A DNA stretch of 12,241 nucleotides, taken from contig JAUXDO010000030.1 of assembly GCA_030618315.1 (NCBI GenBank), positions 1 through 12,241 on the forward strand. Reading direction: 5' to 3'. The translations under genes and the position numbers were made by a program. This document shows positions 1 to 5,845 of this stretch, one piece after another. The notes under the pieces were generated by a model. The model did not search any database and was not told the DNA's origin. It was given only the letters and a program-made list of their open reading frames with translations. The stretch comes from Candidatus Peregrinibacteria bacterium (lineage in GTDB: Bacteria > Patescibacteriota > Gracilibacteria > UM-FILTER-43-11). The stretch's first letter is position 1. Every line of letters starts with the position of its first letter.

Positions 1-143
1 CCATCTTTCTTCCATGTCATAGCGCCGACTTCAATAATATCGTCATGGTAAGTGTTTAGACCAGTAGTTTCGGTATCAAAAATTACAAACTCCTCACCTG
101 AGTGAAACCGCCGGATGAAGTCTTGGAAGGGAATTATTTTCAT
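1..143 (-). CDS. DEDDh-family 3'-5' exonuclease (DnaQ/PolIII epsilon-like), N-terminal part
   Basis: Reading the minus strand from ATG at 143 gives 47 codons that run off the left edge of the window. Residues 19-26 read VIFDTETTG-like (FDTETTG), the Exo I motif of DEDDh exonucleases, whose Asp and Glu bind the two catalytic metals. It is followed by DDIIEVGAMTW, the usual second strand of that fold. Proteins of this family remove 3' nucleotides, as proofreading subunits or as free-standing exonucleases; the rest needed to tell these apart lies outside the window. The start codon sits inside a 7-bp repeat array and no SD site is visible. The family is clear and the subfamily is not. Confidence 0.82.
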   Translation of the reverse strand, partial: MKIIPFQDFIRRFHSGEEFVIFDTETTGLNTYHDDIIEVGAMTWKKD

Positions 144-242
144 TTATCATTTATCATTTAGAATTTAACATTGTCGCAATAAAAACGACTCAATTATTCT
201 ACACCGCAATTGAGAAATGAAAAATAAAAAATTTACAAATCA
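141..242. repeat. 7-bp phased repeat array between exonuclease and rescue-factor genes
   Basis: From 141 the plus strand reads CATTTAT twice, then CATTTAG and AATTTAA, in a 7-bp register. From 215 a second block reads AAATGAA, AAATAAA, AAATTTA, CAAATCA, also 7-bp spaced and roughly complementary in sense to the first. The first block contains the exonuclease start codon and the second contains the stop codon (233-235) of the upstream gene. The 40 bases between are not obviously repeated. Confidence 0.6.
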
Positions 243-673
243 ATTCGTTCTCTAAGTTGTTTTGTTTCACTCCTTCTCCTTTTTGCCTCCAGCCTTCTCC
301 TTTTTTGGCTACCAGGAATTTTACTTTCCTTACGTGGAGTATTCAGTTTGTATTTGTCTCTGATTTTTTCTATCAAATTCCTTAAAGCCTTTTCTCTATT
401 TTGAATTTCACTTCTTTCATCAATACAGCTGGATAGAATTTTTTCACCACCATCTTCGGGGGTAAATGTAAGATGCACACCTTTATTACTTTTATTTACA
501 TTTTGACCGCCATGCCCCTTTGAAAAGTGAGAGACGTCAATTTCTCCTTCAACTTCAGGACTGAATTCATCAAGAAAATGTACCTTCAGCTTATCACCAT
601 CCAAATGATAGGTTGTATCATGAGAGTGTTTTTTGTGCTCCTTGTGATGTTTTCCGTGATGATGATTGTGCAT
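233..673 (-). CDS. Stand-alone RF-1 domain (GGQ) protein, ArfB/YaeJ-like ribosome rescue factor
   Basis: A 146-residue protein. Residues 53-61 hold the GHGGQNVNK motif, with GGQ at 55-57: the catalytic loop of class I release factors that hydrolyses peptidyl-tRNA on the ribosome. It has no codon-recognition domain. It also matches ArfB in the NREKAL-type helix after the domain and in a long basic tail (about 118-142, rich in R and K) of the kind that enters the empty mRNA channel. The likely role is to free ribosomes stalled without a stop codon. Its N-terminus is unusual: 9 of the first 18 residues are histidine, which E. coli ArfB lacks and which could bind metal (inference). It has its own consensus promoter (694-722), a leader of about 14 bases and no SD. 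It could instead be another RF-like paralogue; rescue activity is inferred from the family. Confidence 0.85.
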   Translation of the reverse strand: MHNHHHGKHHKEHKKHSHDTTYHLDGDKLKVHFLDEFSPEVEGEIDVSHFSKGHGGQNVNKSNKGVHLTFTPEDGGEKILSSCIDERSEIQNREKALRNLIEKIRDKYKLNTPRKESKIPGSQKRRRLEAKRRRSETKQLRERIDL

Positions 674-693
674 AATAATTTAAAGTTTATCTT

Positions 694-722
694 ATTATAA
701 CATATTATTTCAGTAATCTCAA
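694..722 (-). promoter_or_regulatory. Sigma70-type promoter of the rescue-factor gene
   Basis: On the minus strand a TTGAGA -35 box (722-717), a 17-base spacer and a perfect TATAAT -10 box (699-694) are present. A TG one base before the -10 makes it an extended -10. Transcription would start near 687, about 14 bases before the ATG at 673. Confidence 0.75.
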
Positions 723-745
723 GTATTCAACTAAGAATTGAAATC

Positions 746-822
746 GAATTATGTTGTACGTTGTACGATTTAGGTTATTATGTAAACCACATTAATCATA
801 CAACATAAATCTTTAATCATTT
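746..822. repeat. 7-bp phased array ending exactly at the U32 start codon
   Basis: From 753 the sequence divides into ten 7-bp units ending at 822, the base before ATG 823. GTTGTAC occurs twice (753-766), and later units such as ATCATAC, AACATAA and ATCTTTA are partly reverse-complementary to the early ones. TTATGTTGTA (749-758) pairs exactly with TACAACATAA (799-808). No convincing promoter or SD is seen here. Confidence 0.6.
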
Positions 823-2187
823 ATGATGAAACCCGAACTACTCGCACCTGCAGGCAATCTCGAAAAACTGAAAACCGCATTTATGTATGGGGCGGATGCT
901 TGTTATATGGGTATGCCATCACTTAGCATGCGTGTCCGCGAAAATGAGATGAATAAAGATGACCTCGAGGAATCCCTCAAATTAAAAAATGAATTGGGTA
1001 AAAAAATCTACTTAACAATGAATATACACGCGCACGAGTCGCGCCTGAATTTTTTGGATAAGGAAATAGAACGATTAACAAATCTCCACAAAAAAGGATT
1101 AGACCCCGATGGAATATTAATATCCGATGTTGGAATAATCGCAATCATCAAAGAAAAATGCCCCTGGATACCAGTTCACATAAGTACTCAGGCTAACACT
1201 CTAAATTCTGCTGCAATCGAATTTTGGGCAAAACAAGGTGTTGAGCGAGTGGTGCTCGGTCGCGAAGTTAGCCTGCGTGAACTTCAAAAAATCCGAAAAA
1301 CTCTCAAAGAAAAAGGAATTGAAGTTGAGCTAGAAAGTTTTGTCCACGGAGCAATGTGTATTGCATATTCCGGGCGATGTCTGCTTTCCAGTTTTATGTC
1401 ATCCAGATGTGCAAATGAGGGAATGTGCGCACATTCCTGTCGCTGGAAATATAGACTATTGAAGGGCAATGGAGATTCTATTGAAGGGCAATTGAAGGAC
1501 AACAGAGAAGACATGGATAATCAATCAAAAGCTTATCAAAAGCCTATCAATAGCCCCTCAACAGAATATTACTTAGAAGAAGAAGAGCGCCCCGGTCAAT
1601 TTATGCCAATAGAAGAAGATGAAAATGGTACATATATTATGAGTTCAAAGGATATGTGTATGGTTGAACATTTAAAAGATTTGATTGATGCAGGTTTGGA
1701 TTCGTGCAAAATTGAGGGGCGACATAAGACCATCTATTACACAGCAATAGCTTCCCGTGCATATCGAGAGGCAATGGATTTAGCGATGGAAGGAAAGCCT
1801 GTTACTCCAGAAATCTTGGATTTAATCGAATCTATTAATACCCGTAGCTACATGACAGGTTTTTGGTATGGCAAGCTAGGTGCCGAAGGTCAAAACTATG
1901 AAGATCGCGGAAACTATAATGATAATTATTGCTTTGCAGGGGTTATACGTAAAGTTGATGGCAATAAGGGAACAATGGAACTTAAAAACCGTCTGAATAA
2001 AGGTGACAAATTAGATATCATAGCCCCGACAAAAAATATTCCAATTACCCTCACGTCATTTCAGGATGCGAAGAGTGGTGAGGAGATAACAAAGGCTCAT
2101 GCGGGGCAGGAATTCTCTATTATTTTTGAAACACCAGAGCCAGTCGAAATTGGATATGTGGTGAGAAAACGCCTAATTAGCGATTAG
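823..2187 (+). CDS. U32-family protein, TrhP/YegQ-like tRNA hydroxylation factor
   Basis: A 454-residue protein starting with the KPELLAPAGN segment typical of U32 proteins. The U32 signature ExFxxG[SA]xCxxxxGxC lies at 171-189 (ESFVHGAMC...GRC), with further cysteines at 196, 202 and 206. The region after 250 matches the TrhP branch (ERPGQFMPIEEDENGTYIM, then KIEGR), and a C-terminal beta domain follows from about 370. These proteins were named peptidases, but characterised members (TrhP, RlhA) take part in prephenate-dependent hydroxylation of RNA, here probably uridine 34 of tRNA; that is known for the family, not shown here. Residues about 211-248 form a low-complexity insert made of 11-bp DNA repeats, in a loop that is also long in E. 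coli YegQ. The last codons and stop run into a 7-bp array. ATG 826 is an equally good start. Confidence 0.88.
   Translation: MMKPELLAPAGNLEKLKTAFMYGADACYMGMPSLSMRVRENEMNKDDLEESLKLKNELGKKIYLTMNIHAHESRLNFLDKEIERLTNLHKKGLDPDGILISDVGIIAIIKEKCPWIPVHISTQANTLNSAAIEFWAKQGVERVVLGREVSLRELQKIRKTLKEKGIEVELESFVHGAMCIAYSGRCLLSSFMSSRCANEGMCAHSCRWKYRLLKGNGDSIEGQLKDNREDMDNQSKAYQKPINSPSTEYYLEEEERPGQFMPIEEDENGTYIMSSKDMCMVEHLKDLIDAGLDSCKIEGRHKTIYYTAIASRAYREAMDLAMEGKPVTPEILDLIESINTRSYMTGFWYGKLGAEGQNYEDRGNYNDNYCFAGVIRKVDGNKGTMELKNRLNKGDKLDIIAPTKNIPITLTSFQDAKSGEEITKAHAGQEFSIIFETPEPVEIGYVVRKRLISD
1452..1568. repeat. 11-bp phased inverted array inside the U32 gene
   Basis: Left arm, units of 11 bp from 1452: TAGACTATTGA, AGGGCAATGGA, GATTCTATTGA, AGGGCAATTGA, AGGACAACAGA. 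Right arm, read on the opposite strand from 1568: TATTCTGTTGA, GGGGCTATTGA, TAGGCTTTTGA, TAAGCTTTTGA. The arms share unit length and sequence (for example AGGGCAATTGA against GGGGCTATTGA, 9 of 11). CTATTGAAGGGCAAT occurs twice exactly, 22 bases apart (1456 and 1478). The units change reading frame from copy to copy, yet the whole stays open and adds about 36 polar residues. Confidence 0.75.
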
Positions 2188-2252
2188 CAATTAGCGGTTA
2201 GCGAATAGCTTTTTAAGCTTATCTCTAATCGCTAATTGCTAATCGCTATTCT
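2176..2252. repeat. 7-bp phased inverted array over the U32 stop codon
   Basis: Eleven consecutive 7-bp units in one register: ATTAGCG, ATTAGCA, ATTAGCG, GTTAGCG, AATAGCT, then a centre (2211-2224), then CTAATCG, CTAATTG, CTAATCG, CTATTCT. The outer 24 bases (2178-2201 and 2225-2248) are reverse complements with one mismatch, so RNA could fold into a long hairpin. The U32 stop codon (2185-2187) lies in the left arm. There is no T-run after the right arm, so it is not a standard intrinsic terminator, though it may act in 3' end formation. Confidence 0.8.
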
Positions 2253-2289
2253 CCACTCAATCAAAAAAAACAAATCCACCCTAAAACCC

Positions 2290-2318
2290 TTGACATTTCT
2301 TGACTTTGTACGTAGACT
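2290..2318 (+). promoter_or_regulatory. Sigma70-type promoter before the 69-residue orphan
   Basis: A perfect TTGACA (2290-2295), a 17-base spacer and TAGACT (2313-2318; 4 of 6 bases of the -10 consensus). Transcription would start near 2325, 24 bases before ATG 2349. The position directly upstream of the small ORF is the best argument that the ORF is expressed. Confidence 0.6.
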
Positions 2319-2348
2319 GTCTGCGATTTAAAAGTAGCCCCCAATAAA

Positions 2349-2558
2349 ATGCCTCTAACAGAAGCGCTTCCCGCGCAGACACCATCGCATGGACAATCAT
2401 CAGCTACAGAAGGACCAATGGCATACCTAGAAAGAATATGTGGTTTTAGACGATTTGAACCAGCGAAAAAAATAGGTTTTAGAGATGGTGTAAAAAATTT
2501 GGCAACAAAAACACGTAGTTTTTTTGGCGGTCTTTTTAGTCCTGAGAAAAGAAGGTAA
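2349..2558 (+). CDS. Hypothetical 69-residue basic protein
   Basis: I do not recognise this protein. The first 22 residues are rich in Pro, Ser, Thr and Ala and look disordered. A central part (YLERICGFRRFEPAKKIGF) and a basic C-terminus (KNLATKTRSFFGG, ending PEKRR) follow. There is no signal peptide or membrane segment. Support for it being a gene is the TTGACA promoter 30 bases upstream and an unbroken frame with mixed codons in an otherwise empty stretch. Against it are the lack of an SD and of a known family. It could alternatively be a fortuitous frame in a leader or small RNA made from the same promoter. The 185 bases after it (2559-2743) show nothing I can name. Confidence 0.45.
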   Translation: MPLTEALPAQTPSHGQSSATEGPMAYLERICGFRRFEPAKKIGFRDGVKNLATKTRSFFGGLFSPEKRR

Positions 2559-2743
2559 AAGAAATATATTTGATGAATCTTTGCTCTTATGTTAAGGTAT
2601 TAGCGCTCTTTTTTGCAATAGGATAACATTTGAATCACTTGAAGAATATTTCGTTTCACTCAATATTATTCTTTGTAATTCATCCTCATTCCATTTGGTC
2701 TTTGTCCTGCATTTCATTCGAAACATGTTTCTCGCTATTATTT

Positions 2744-2815
2744 GGGTGTATAGCTCAGCCTACCTGCCGGTAGGCAGGTTGGTAGAGCAGTAGCCTTCTC
2801 AAATTTTAAAATCAT
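2744..2815 (+). pseudogene. Truncated 5' copy of tRNA-Lys with a 20-bp palindromic insertion
   Basis: Bases 2744-2758 repeat the first 15 bases of the intact tRNA-Lys exactly. A 20-bp insertion follows (2759-2778), and then 2779-2795 (TTGGTAGAGCAGTAGCC) continue the same tRNA through the D arm into the anticodon stem. From there the sequence diverges (AT-rich) and has no 3' half, so it cannot be a functional tRNA. The insertion falls in the D-loop. With the next four bases it can fold as a stem (ACCTGCC with GGCAGGT, loop GGTA, plus an outer CC/GG). The intact gene begins at 2816. Confidence 0.85.
2759..2782. repeat. GC-rich palindromic insertion in the tRNA-Lys fragment
   Basis: Nine base pairs with one T-T mismatch around a GGTA loop, in otherwise AT-rich surroundings. 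Comparison with the intact copy 70 bases downstream fixes the inserted length at 20 bases. The inserted sequence reuses GGTAG, which is also in the D-loop, so it may have grown from local sequence or be a mobile palindromic repeat. Confidence 0.7.
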
Positions 2816-2891
2816 GGGTGTATAGCTCAGTTGGTAGAGCAGTAGCCTCTTAAGCTATTGGCCCTGGGTTCGAGTCCCAGTGCACCCACCA
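2816..2891 (+). tRNA. tRNA-Lys (anticodon CTT)
   Basis: A complete cloverleaf of 76 bases. The acceptor GGGTGTA pairs with TGCACCC (one G-T pair). The D stem is GCTC/GAGC, and the anticodon stem GTAGC/GCTAT encloses loop CTCTTAA (anticodon CTT, positions 34-36). The T stem CTGGG/CCCAG carries the TTCGAGT loop. The discriminator is A (2888) and CCA is encoded (2889-2891). It reads AAG codons. The GT4 gene starts 71 bases later on the same strand and may share its transcript, since no promoter is seen between them. Confidence 0.97.
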
Positions 2892-2898
2892 CTATCCC

Positions 2899-2954
2899 AA
2901 TTTTAAATTTACAATTTTAAATTTTAAAACATCTGTAAATTGTAAATTGTAAAT
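2899..2954. repeat. 7-bp phased inverted array before the glycosyltransferase
   Basis: Eight 7-bp units: AATTTTA, AATTTAC, AATTTTA, AATTTTA, AAACATC, then TGTAAAT three times. The left units contain the reverse complement of the right ones (AAATTTACAATTT against AAATTGTAAATT). The array ends nine bases before ATG 2963, and a possible TTG start at 2954 lies within the last unit. Confidence 0.75.
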
Positions 2955-2962
2955 TGAAAAAT

Positions 2963-4057
2963 ATGAGGAAGATCCTTTTCTACACAGACACTCCAAATAT
3001 CGGCGGAGCAGAAAAACAAATGCTTCTTCTTGCAAAACATCTAAGCCAAAAAGGGTATCAGGTTGATTTGGCGTATGGTAAATACAGCAAGGTTAGCGAG
3101 ATGCATGATGACTTTGTCAGGCACTGTAAAACTGTCCATGTACTGCCTGCAATTCATAAGCACGACCCACGTCACTATTTCTCTTTGAAAAAGATAATGA
3201 AGTCCGGAAATTACGATTTAATTCATATCCATCTCTGGAATCCTGGAAGTTGCCGATACGCATTTTTTGCCGCCGACCATCTAAAAATCCCAATTGTTAC
3301 AACCGAACATGATCCATTTGAACTAACGGGTTTAAAATGTCAGATAAAAAATAATTGTCTCAAAAAAATCAGCCAGACTATCACAATAAGTCAGGACAAT
3401 TATGGACTGCTTGGCGAGTATTATGGACTATCCGATAAACGACTTAACCTAGTCCATAATGGTATTGAGATGGACAGGTTTTTGGACAGTGAAAAGTGTC
3501 AGAATTTACCTACTTTAGATGATGAAATCGTCATCACCTGCATTGCTGAACTCCATCCTCGCAAAGGTCATAAGTATTTATTAAGAGCATTTAAAAAGTT
3601 GCAAGAAGAAGTTCCGCACATCAAAGTCGCACTCGTGTTGGTCGGTGAAGGACCAATAGAAAAAGAATTAAAAGAAGAGTACGCAGATCAAAAAAATATT
3701 CACTTTCTTGGGTGGAGAAATGACATCCCTCAAATCCTAAAAGCTTCAGATATCTTTGTTCTTCCGTCACTTAAAGAGGCATTTGGTTTGGTCATACTGG
3801 AAGCAATGGCTAGCGAAGTCCCGGTAATCGCAACTAATACAGGTGGGGCCGTCGACATAATCAGGGATGGAGCAACTGGATACCTTGTACCACCGTCAAA
3901 TTCAGAAAAAATTACTGAGGTAATTCGATTAATACTTCAGAACATCGATCAAAAAAGAGACGTAACCGCATCCGCCCTTGAAAACGTCAAACAAAATTTT
4001 ACAGCAGATAAGATGACTGAAAATACAATTGAGGTATATAATAAAATCAATTCGTAA
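2963..4057 (+). CDS. GT4-family glycosyltransferase (GT-B fold)
   Basis: A 364-residue protein from ATG 2963. TTG 2954 is in frame but belongs to the repeat array, so ATG is preferred. The N-terminal Rossmann-like domain opens with ILFYTDTPNIGGAEKQ, whose GGAE (14-17) is the glycine-rich acceptor-side loop of this family. The C-terminal domain has ELHPRKGHKYL, then the EX7E motif (E272 and E280 in EAFGLVILE) and NTGGAVDIIRDGATGYLVPP, which hold the nucleotide sugar. Such retaining enzymes move a sugar from an NDP-sugar to lipid-linked or surface glycans at the inner face of the membrane. Donor and acceptor cannot be read from the sequence. The stop codon lies inside the next 7-bp array, and a methyltransferase gene follows 27 bases later. 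Confidence 0.93.
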   Translation: MRKILFYTDTPNIGGAEKQMLLLAKHLSQKGYQVDLAYGKYSKVSEMHDDFVRHCKTVHVLPAIHKHDPRHYFSLKKIMKSGNYDLIHIHLWNPGSCRYAFFAADHLKIPIVTTEHDPFELTGLKCQIKNNCLKKISQTITISQDNYGLLGEYYGLSDKRLNLVHNGIEMDRFLDSEKCQNLPTLDDEIVITCIAELHPRKGHKYLLRAFKKLQEEVPHIKVALVLVGEGPIEKELKEEYADQKNIHFLGWRNDIPQILKASDIFVLPSLKEAFGLVILEAMASEVPVIATNTGGAVDIIRDGATGYLVPPSNSEKITEVIRLILQNIDQKRDVTASALENVKQNFTADKMTENTIEVYNKINS

Positions 4058-4084
4058 TTTTTAATTCGTAATTTTTAATTAATC
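4050..4084. repeat. 7-bp phased array between glycosyltransferase and methyltransferase
   Basis: Two exact copies of a 14-base unit (4050-4063 and 4064-4077: ATTCGTA plus ATTTTTA) and a fifth 7-mer ATTAATC that ends at 4084, directly before GTG 4085. The first copy contains the glycosyltransferase stop codon (4055-4057). No inverted arm is seen here. Confidence 0.75.
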
Positions 4085-4654
4085 GTGGCAGAGAGTGTTA
4101 TTTTCACATTAATATTTGGAGCATTAGTAGTATCAATAGTTTATTTCTTTAATTTAACCTGGCTTGATCCACGTTTTATTTTAATTGTTTTATTCCTGCT
4201 AATTCTCCCAGGTCTTTACGCTGCATTCACCAGTGGACCATTCGTCCCGTCCGCACGTAAGCGCCACAGGACAATGTTAAAAATTGCCGAACTATCACCA
4301 CAGGACACAGTCTACGATTTAGGTTGTGGAGACGGACGTCTTGTCTTTGCATCAGCTCCGCATGTTAAGAAAGCTATTGGATACGAGCTTTCAATCCCTC
4401 TGTATCTATTTGGAAAACTGGTCTCAATCTTTAAATCCAAAAAAGCATATATCCGATTCGGGAATATCTGGAAACAAGATTACAAAGATGCTGATGTAAT
4501 ATTCTGCTATTTACTTCCAAATGCAATGAAACAGTTTTACAAGGAAGTTTGGCCAAAGCTAACACCCGGCACACGCGTAATATCCAACGCATTTCAAATG
4601 CACGATCTGAAACCGGATAAGCAGGAAGATAAAGTTTATTTGTATATAGCTTAA
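4085..4654 (+). CDS. Membrane-anchored class I SAM methyltransferase (FAM173/ATPSC-KMT-like)
   Basis: A 189-residue protein. GTG 4085 is the only early start; the next in-frame Met is at residue 64, after the membrane part. Two hydrophobic segments (about 4-22 and 30-49) are followed by GPFVPSARKRH. The methyltransferase core comes next: motif I VYDLGCGDGRLV at 76-87 binds SAM, motif II has the acidic E101 (GYELS), and ADVIFCYLLPNAM lies at 136-148. The order of PFVPS-like segment, motif I and YLLP resembles the small lysine methyltransferases of the FAM173 group, which also carry an N-terminal membrane anchor. A protein or lipid at the membrane is therefore a likely target (inference). It follows a glycosyltransferase on the same strand, so glycan or lipid modification is an alternative role. 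Confidence 0.85.
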   Translation: MAESVIFTLIFGALVVSIVYFFNLTWLDPRFILIVLFLLILPGLYAAFTSGPFVPSARKRHRTMLKIAELSPQDTVYDLGCGDGRLVFASAPHVKKAIGYELSIPLYLFGKLVSIFKSKKAYIRFGNIWKQDYKDADVIFCYLLPNAMKQFYKEVWPKLTPGTRVISNAFQMHDLKPDKQEDKVYLYIA

Positions 4655-4676
4655 GGCAAGAAGAAATAGCAAAAAA

Positions 4677-4720
4677 TCAGCTTACCTAATGAAGTCAGCA
4701 TAGCTAAGAGGCTGAATTTT
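4677..4720. terminator. Possible bidirectional terminator between convergent genes
   Basis: TCAGCTTA (4677-4684) can pair with TAAG (4705-4708) and CTGA (4712-4715), with a 3-base bulge. The stem has AAAAAA on its left and ATTTTTA on its right, so either strand would give a hairpin followed by U residues. It lies between the ends of the convergent methyltransferase and GIY-YIG genes. The bulge and 20-base loop make it a modest candidate. Confidence 0.4.
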
Positions 4721-4962
4721 TATATCAATCTTTTATTTCTAAATGCTATGCCGGAAGCTGTCTTTAAATATTTCTCAAAGTCCAAAGCTTTCTTTTTGTC
4801 TTCAAACGCACAGTAATAAATTAATTTCCAAGGTTTAAATTTGTTTGTGTGAGGTGATTTTCCACTATTATGATCATCTAATCTACTTTCAATATTTTCT
4901 GTAAAACCAGTGTAGAACTGGCTAATATATTTTTCGCTCTGAATTATATAAACATAGTACAT
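4720..4962 (-). CDS. GIY-YIG domain protein (UPF0213/YhbQ-like small nuclease fold)
   Basis: An 80-residue protein that is one GIY-YIG domain: YYVYIIQS (2-9) is the GIY strand and FYTGFT (16-21) the YIG strand. The Arg of the first helix (SRLDDHNSGKSPHT) and the catalytic Glu in the ALDFEKYLK helix (about 63) follow. The ending SGIAFRNKRL is usual for the family. Length and order fit the compact UPF0213 group found widely in bacteria. A metal-dependent DNA nuclease activity is expected from the fold, but cellular roles of these small members are poorly known. It starts at ATG 4962 with no SD and converges on the methyltransferase gene. Confidence 0.9.
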   Translation of the reverse strand: MYYVYIIQSEKYISQFYTGFTENIESRLDDHNSGKSPHTNKFKPWKLIYYCAFEDKKKALDFEKYLKTASGIAFRNKRLI

Positions 4963-4976
4963 AGTCTGCGTTTAGA

Positions 4977-5127
4977 GTCCTTCTTCGCCAACCGTGCTTC
5001 GCCATAGCGACTACGCGACGGCAAGGGCTACGAAGGACATTCTTCTACTTCTCATGGCTTACTTCTTCGCTCTTCGAACTTCGAAGTAGTGGCGTGCCAT
5101 TCGAAGTTCGCCTTTGGCGAACGAAGA
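4977..5127. repeat. GC-rich palindromic and 7-bp phased repeats downstream of tRNA-Ala
   Basis: GTCCTTC (4977-4983) and GAAGGAC (5032-5038) bound an imperfect palindrome that contains TTCGCCA twice, 14 bases apart (4984 and 4998). From 5058 the sequence reads CTTACTT, CTTCGCT, CTTCGAA, CTTCGAA, a 14-base centre, then TTCGAAG and TTCGCCT, all in 7-bp register. CGAACTTCGAA (5075-5085) is the exact reverse complement of TTCGAAGTTCG (5100-5110). GTTCGCC-TTT-GGCGAAC (5106-5122) is a perfect hairpin 6 bases beyond the tRNA-Ala 3' end. There are no T-runs, so I do not call terminators. Confidence 0.7.
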
Positions 5128-5128
5128 A

Positions 5129-5205
<77 letters not shown>

Positions 5206-5253
5206 ACGAACAAAGAATGAAATGACGAAGTGAGTGGCTGGCATTACTTAGCC

Positions 5254-5265
5254 CCGCCTTGGCGG
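5254..5265. repeat. Short GC-rich palindrome upstream of tRNA-Ala
   Basis: CCGCC-TT-GGCGG is self-complementary except for its centre and lies between the tRNA-Ala fragment and the intact tRNA-Ala. The surroundings (CGAAGTGAGTGGCTGGCATT at 5227-5246) resemble CGAAGTAGTGGCGTGCCATT at 5082-5101 on the other side of the tRNA, which suggests a diverged duplication. Confidence 0.5.
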
Positions 5266-5276
5266 AATTAAATGTG

Positions 5277-5292
5277 GCTGAGCTAATGCCCC
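5277..5292 (-). pseudogene. 5' fragment of tRNA-Ala upstream of the intact gene
   Basis: On the minus strand GGGGCATTAGCTCAGC (16 bases) is identical to the first 16 bases of tRNA-Ala: the acceptor strand and the start of the D arm. The copy then breaks off. It begins 17 bases after a TATAAA -10-like box, closer to that box than the intact gene is, and the intact tRNA starts 71 bases further on. Confidence 0.7.
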
Positions 5293-5308
5293 CTATTTGC
5301 TGAGCAAT

Positions 5309-5336
5309 TTTATATGATTTTTTTGCCGTAGTCGAA
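5309..5336 (-). promoter_or_regulatory. Weak candidate promoter for the tRNA-Ala region
   Basis: On the minus strand TTCGAC (5336-5331), 16 bases, then TATAAA (5314-5309). The -10 box is good and the -35 box poor. Its place just before the tRNA-Ala fragment suits a tRNA promoter. Nothing better was found upstream of the intact gene. Confidence 0.35.
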
Positions 5337-5346
5337 TATTAAGTGT

Positions 5347-5375
5347 TTGACATTTGTTTCTCAATATGTTACAAT
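5347..5375 (+). promoter_or_regulatory. Strong extended -10 promoter of the small membrane protein
   Basis: A perfect TTGACA (5347-5352), 17 bases, then TACAAT (5370-5375) with a TG one base upstream. Transcription would start near 5382. This places the in-frame TTG 5354 and ATG 5366 before the transcript start, so it fixes the gene start at ATG 5396, which has AGGA at 5383-5386. Confidence 0.8.
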
Positions 5376-5395
5376 TGTGTATAGGAAATAAAAAA

Positions 5396-5842
5396 ATGAA
5401 TAGAAAAATTAACTATACAAGAAAAAACATAAAAAAAGCTTTAGCAGGTTCATTTTTAGCATCGGTTGGTTTTATTTTATCGCCTCTAACATGGTGGAAC
5501 GATTTGTTTGTTAACCTTCCGCTTGCATTTGCATTTGCATATATTATCGGCCTTTTGATTTCTAACGTTATATCTGTAACCCTACCGCTATTTATTGGAT
5601 TAATGGTAGTGGGGTATTTTTTAACGAATGTTTTGGGTTTTTTATTGATGCAGAAAGGAGCTGTACATATTACTTCGACTAAAGAGAAGCAAAAGGTGAA
5701 ATTTTGTTGGAAGAAAAACCTTATATATTCATTACTTGCATGTATTTTAGTCGGCCTTTCAATACATTTTGGATTATTGGATTTAGGAGAAACAGACAAA
5801 TTATCAGCATCAATTTTACAAGTTGAATATTTAGTACAATAA
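5396..5842 (+). CDS. Small integral membrane protein of unknown function
   Basis: A 148-residue protein from ATG 5396, chosen because the promoter excludes earlier in-frame starts and AGGA lies nine bases before it. After a basic N-terminus (MNRKINYTRKNIKK) it has about four hydrophobic segments: roughly 14-31, 38-58, 60-84 and 110-130. SPLTWWNDLFVNLP sits between the first two and is the most distinctive stretch. A charged loop (STKEKQKVKFCWKKN) precedes the last segment, and a short acidic tail follows. The Lys-rich ends suggest a cytoplasmic N-terminus (inference). I do not recognise a family. It stands alone between the tRNA-Ala region and a convergent operon, with a better promoter and SD than most genes here. 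Confidence 0.8.
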   Translation: MNRKINYTRKNIKKALAGSFLASVGFILSPLTWWNDLFVNLPLAFAFAYIIGLLISNVISVTLPLFIGLMVVGYFLTNVLGFLLMQKGAVHITSTKEKQKVKFCWKKNLIYSLLACILVGLSIHFGLLDLGETDKLSASILQVEYLVQ

Positions 5843-5845
5843 AAA

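Noticed and set aside
1284..1514. Antisense ORF inside the U32 gene
   Set aside because: The sense frame encodes the conserved U32 signature, so this is a shadow frame.
2178..2248. Intrinsic terminator of the U32 gene
   Set aside because: The hairpin is long but AT-rich and not followed by a T-run, so it is described as a repeat array instead.
2571..2741. Promoter for the tRNA-Lys region
   Set aside because: TTGATG-N17-TAAGGT and a TATTAT at 2736 were considered; neither has a convincing partner box.
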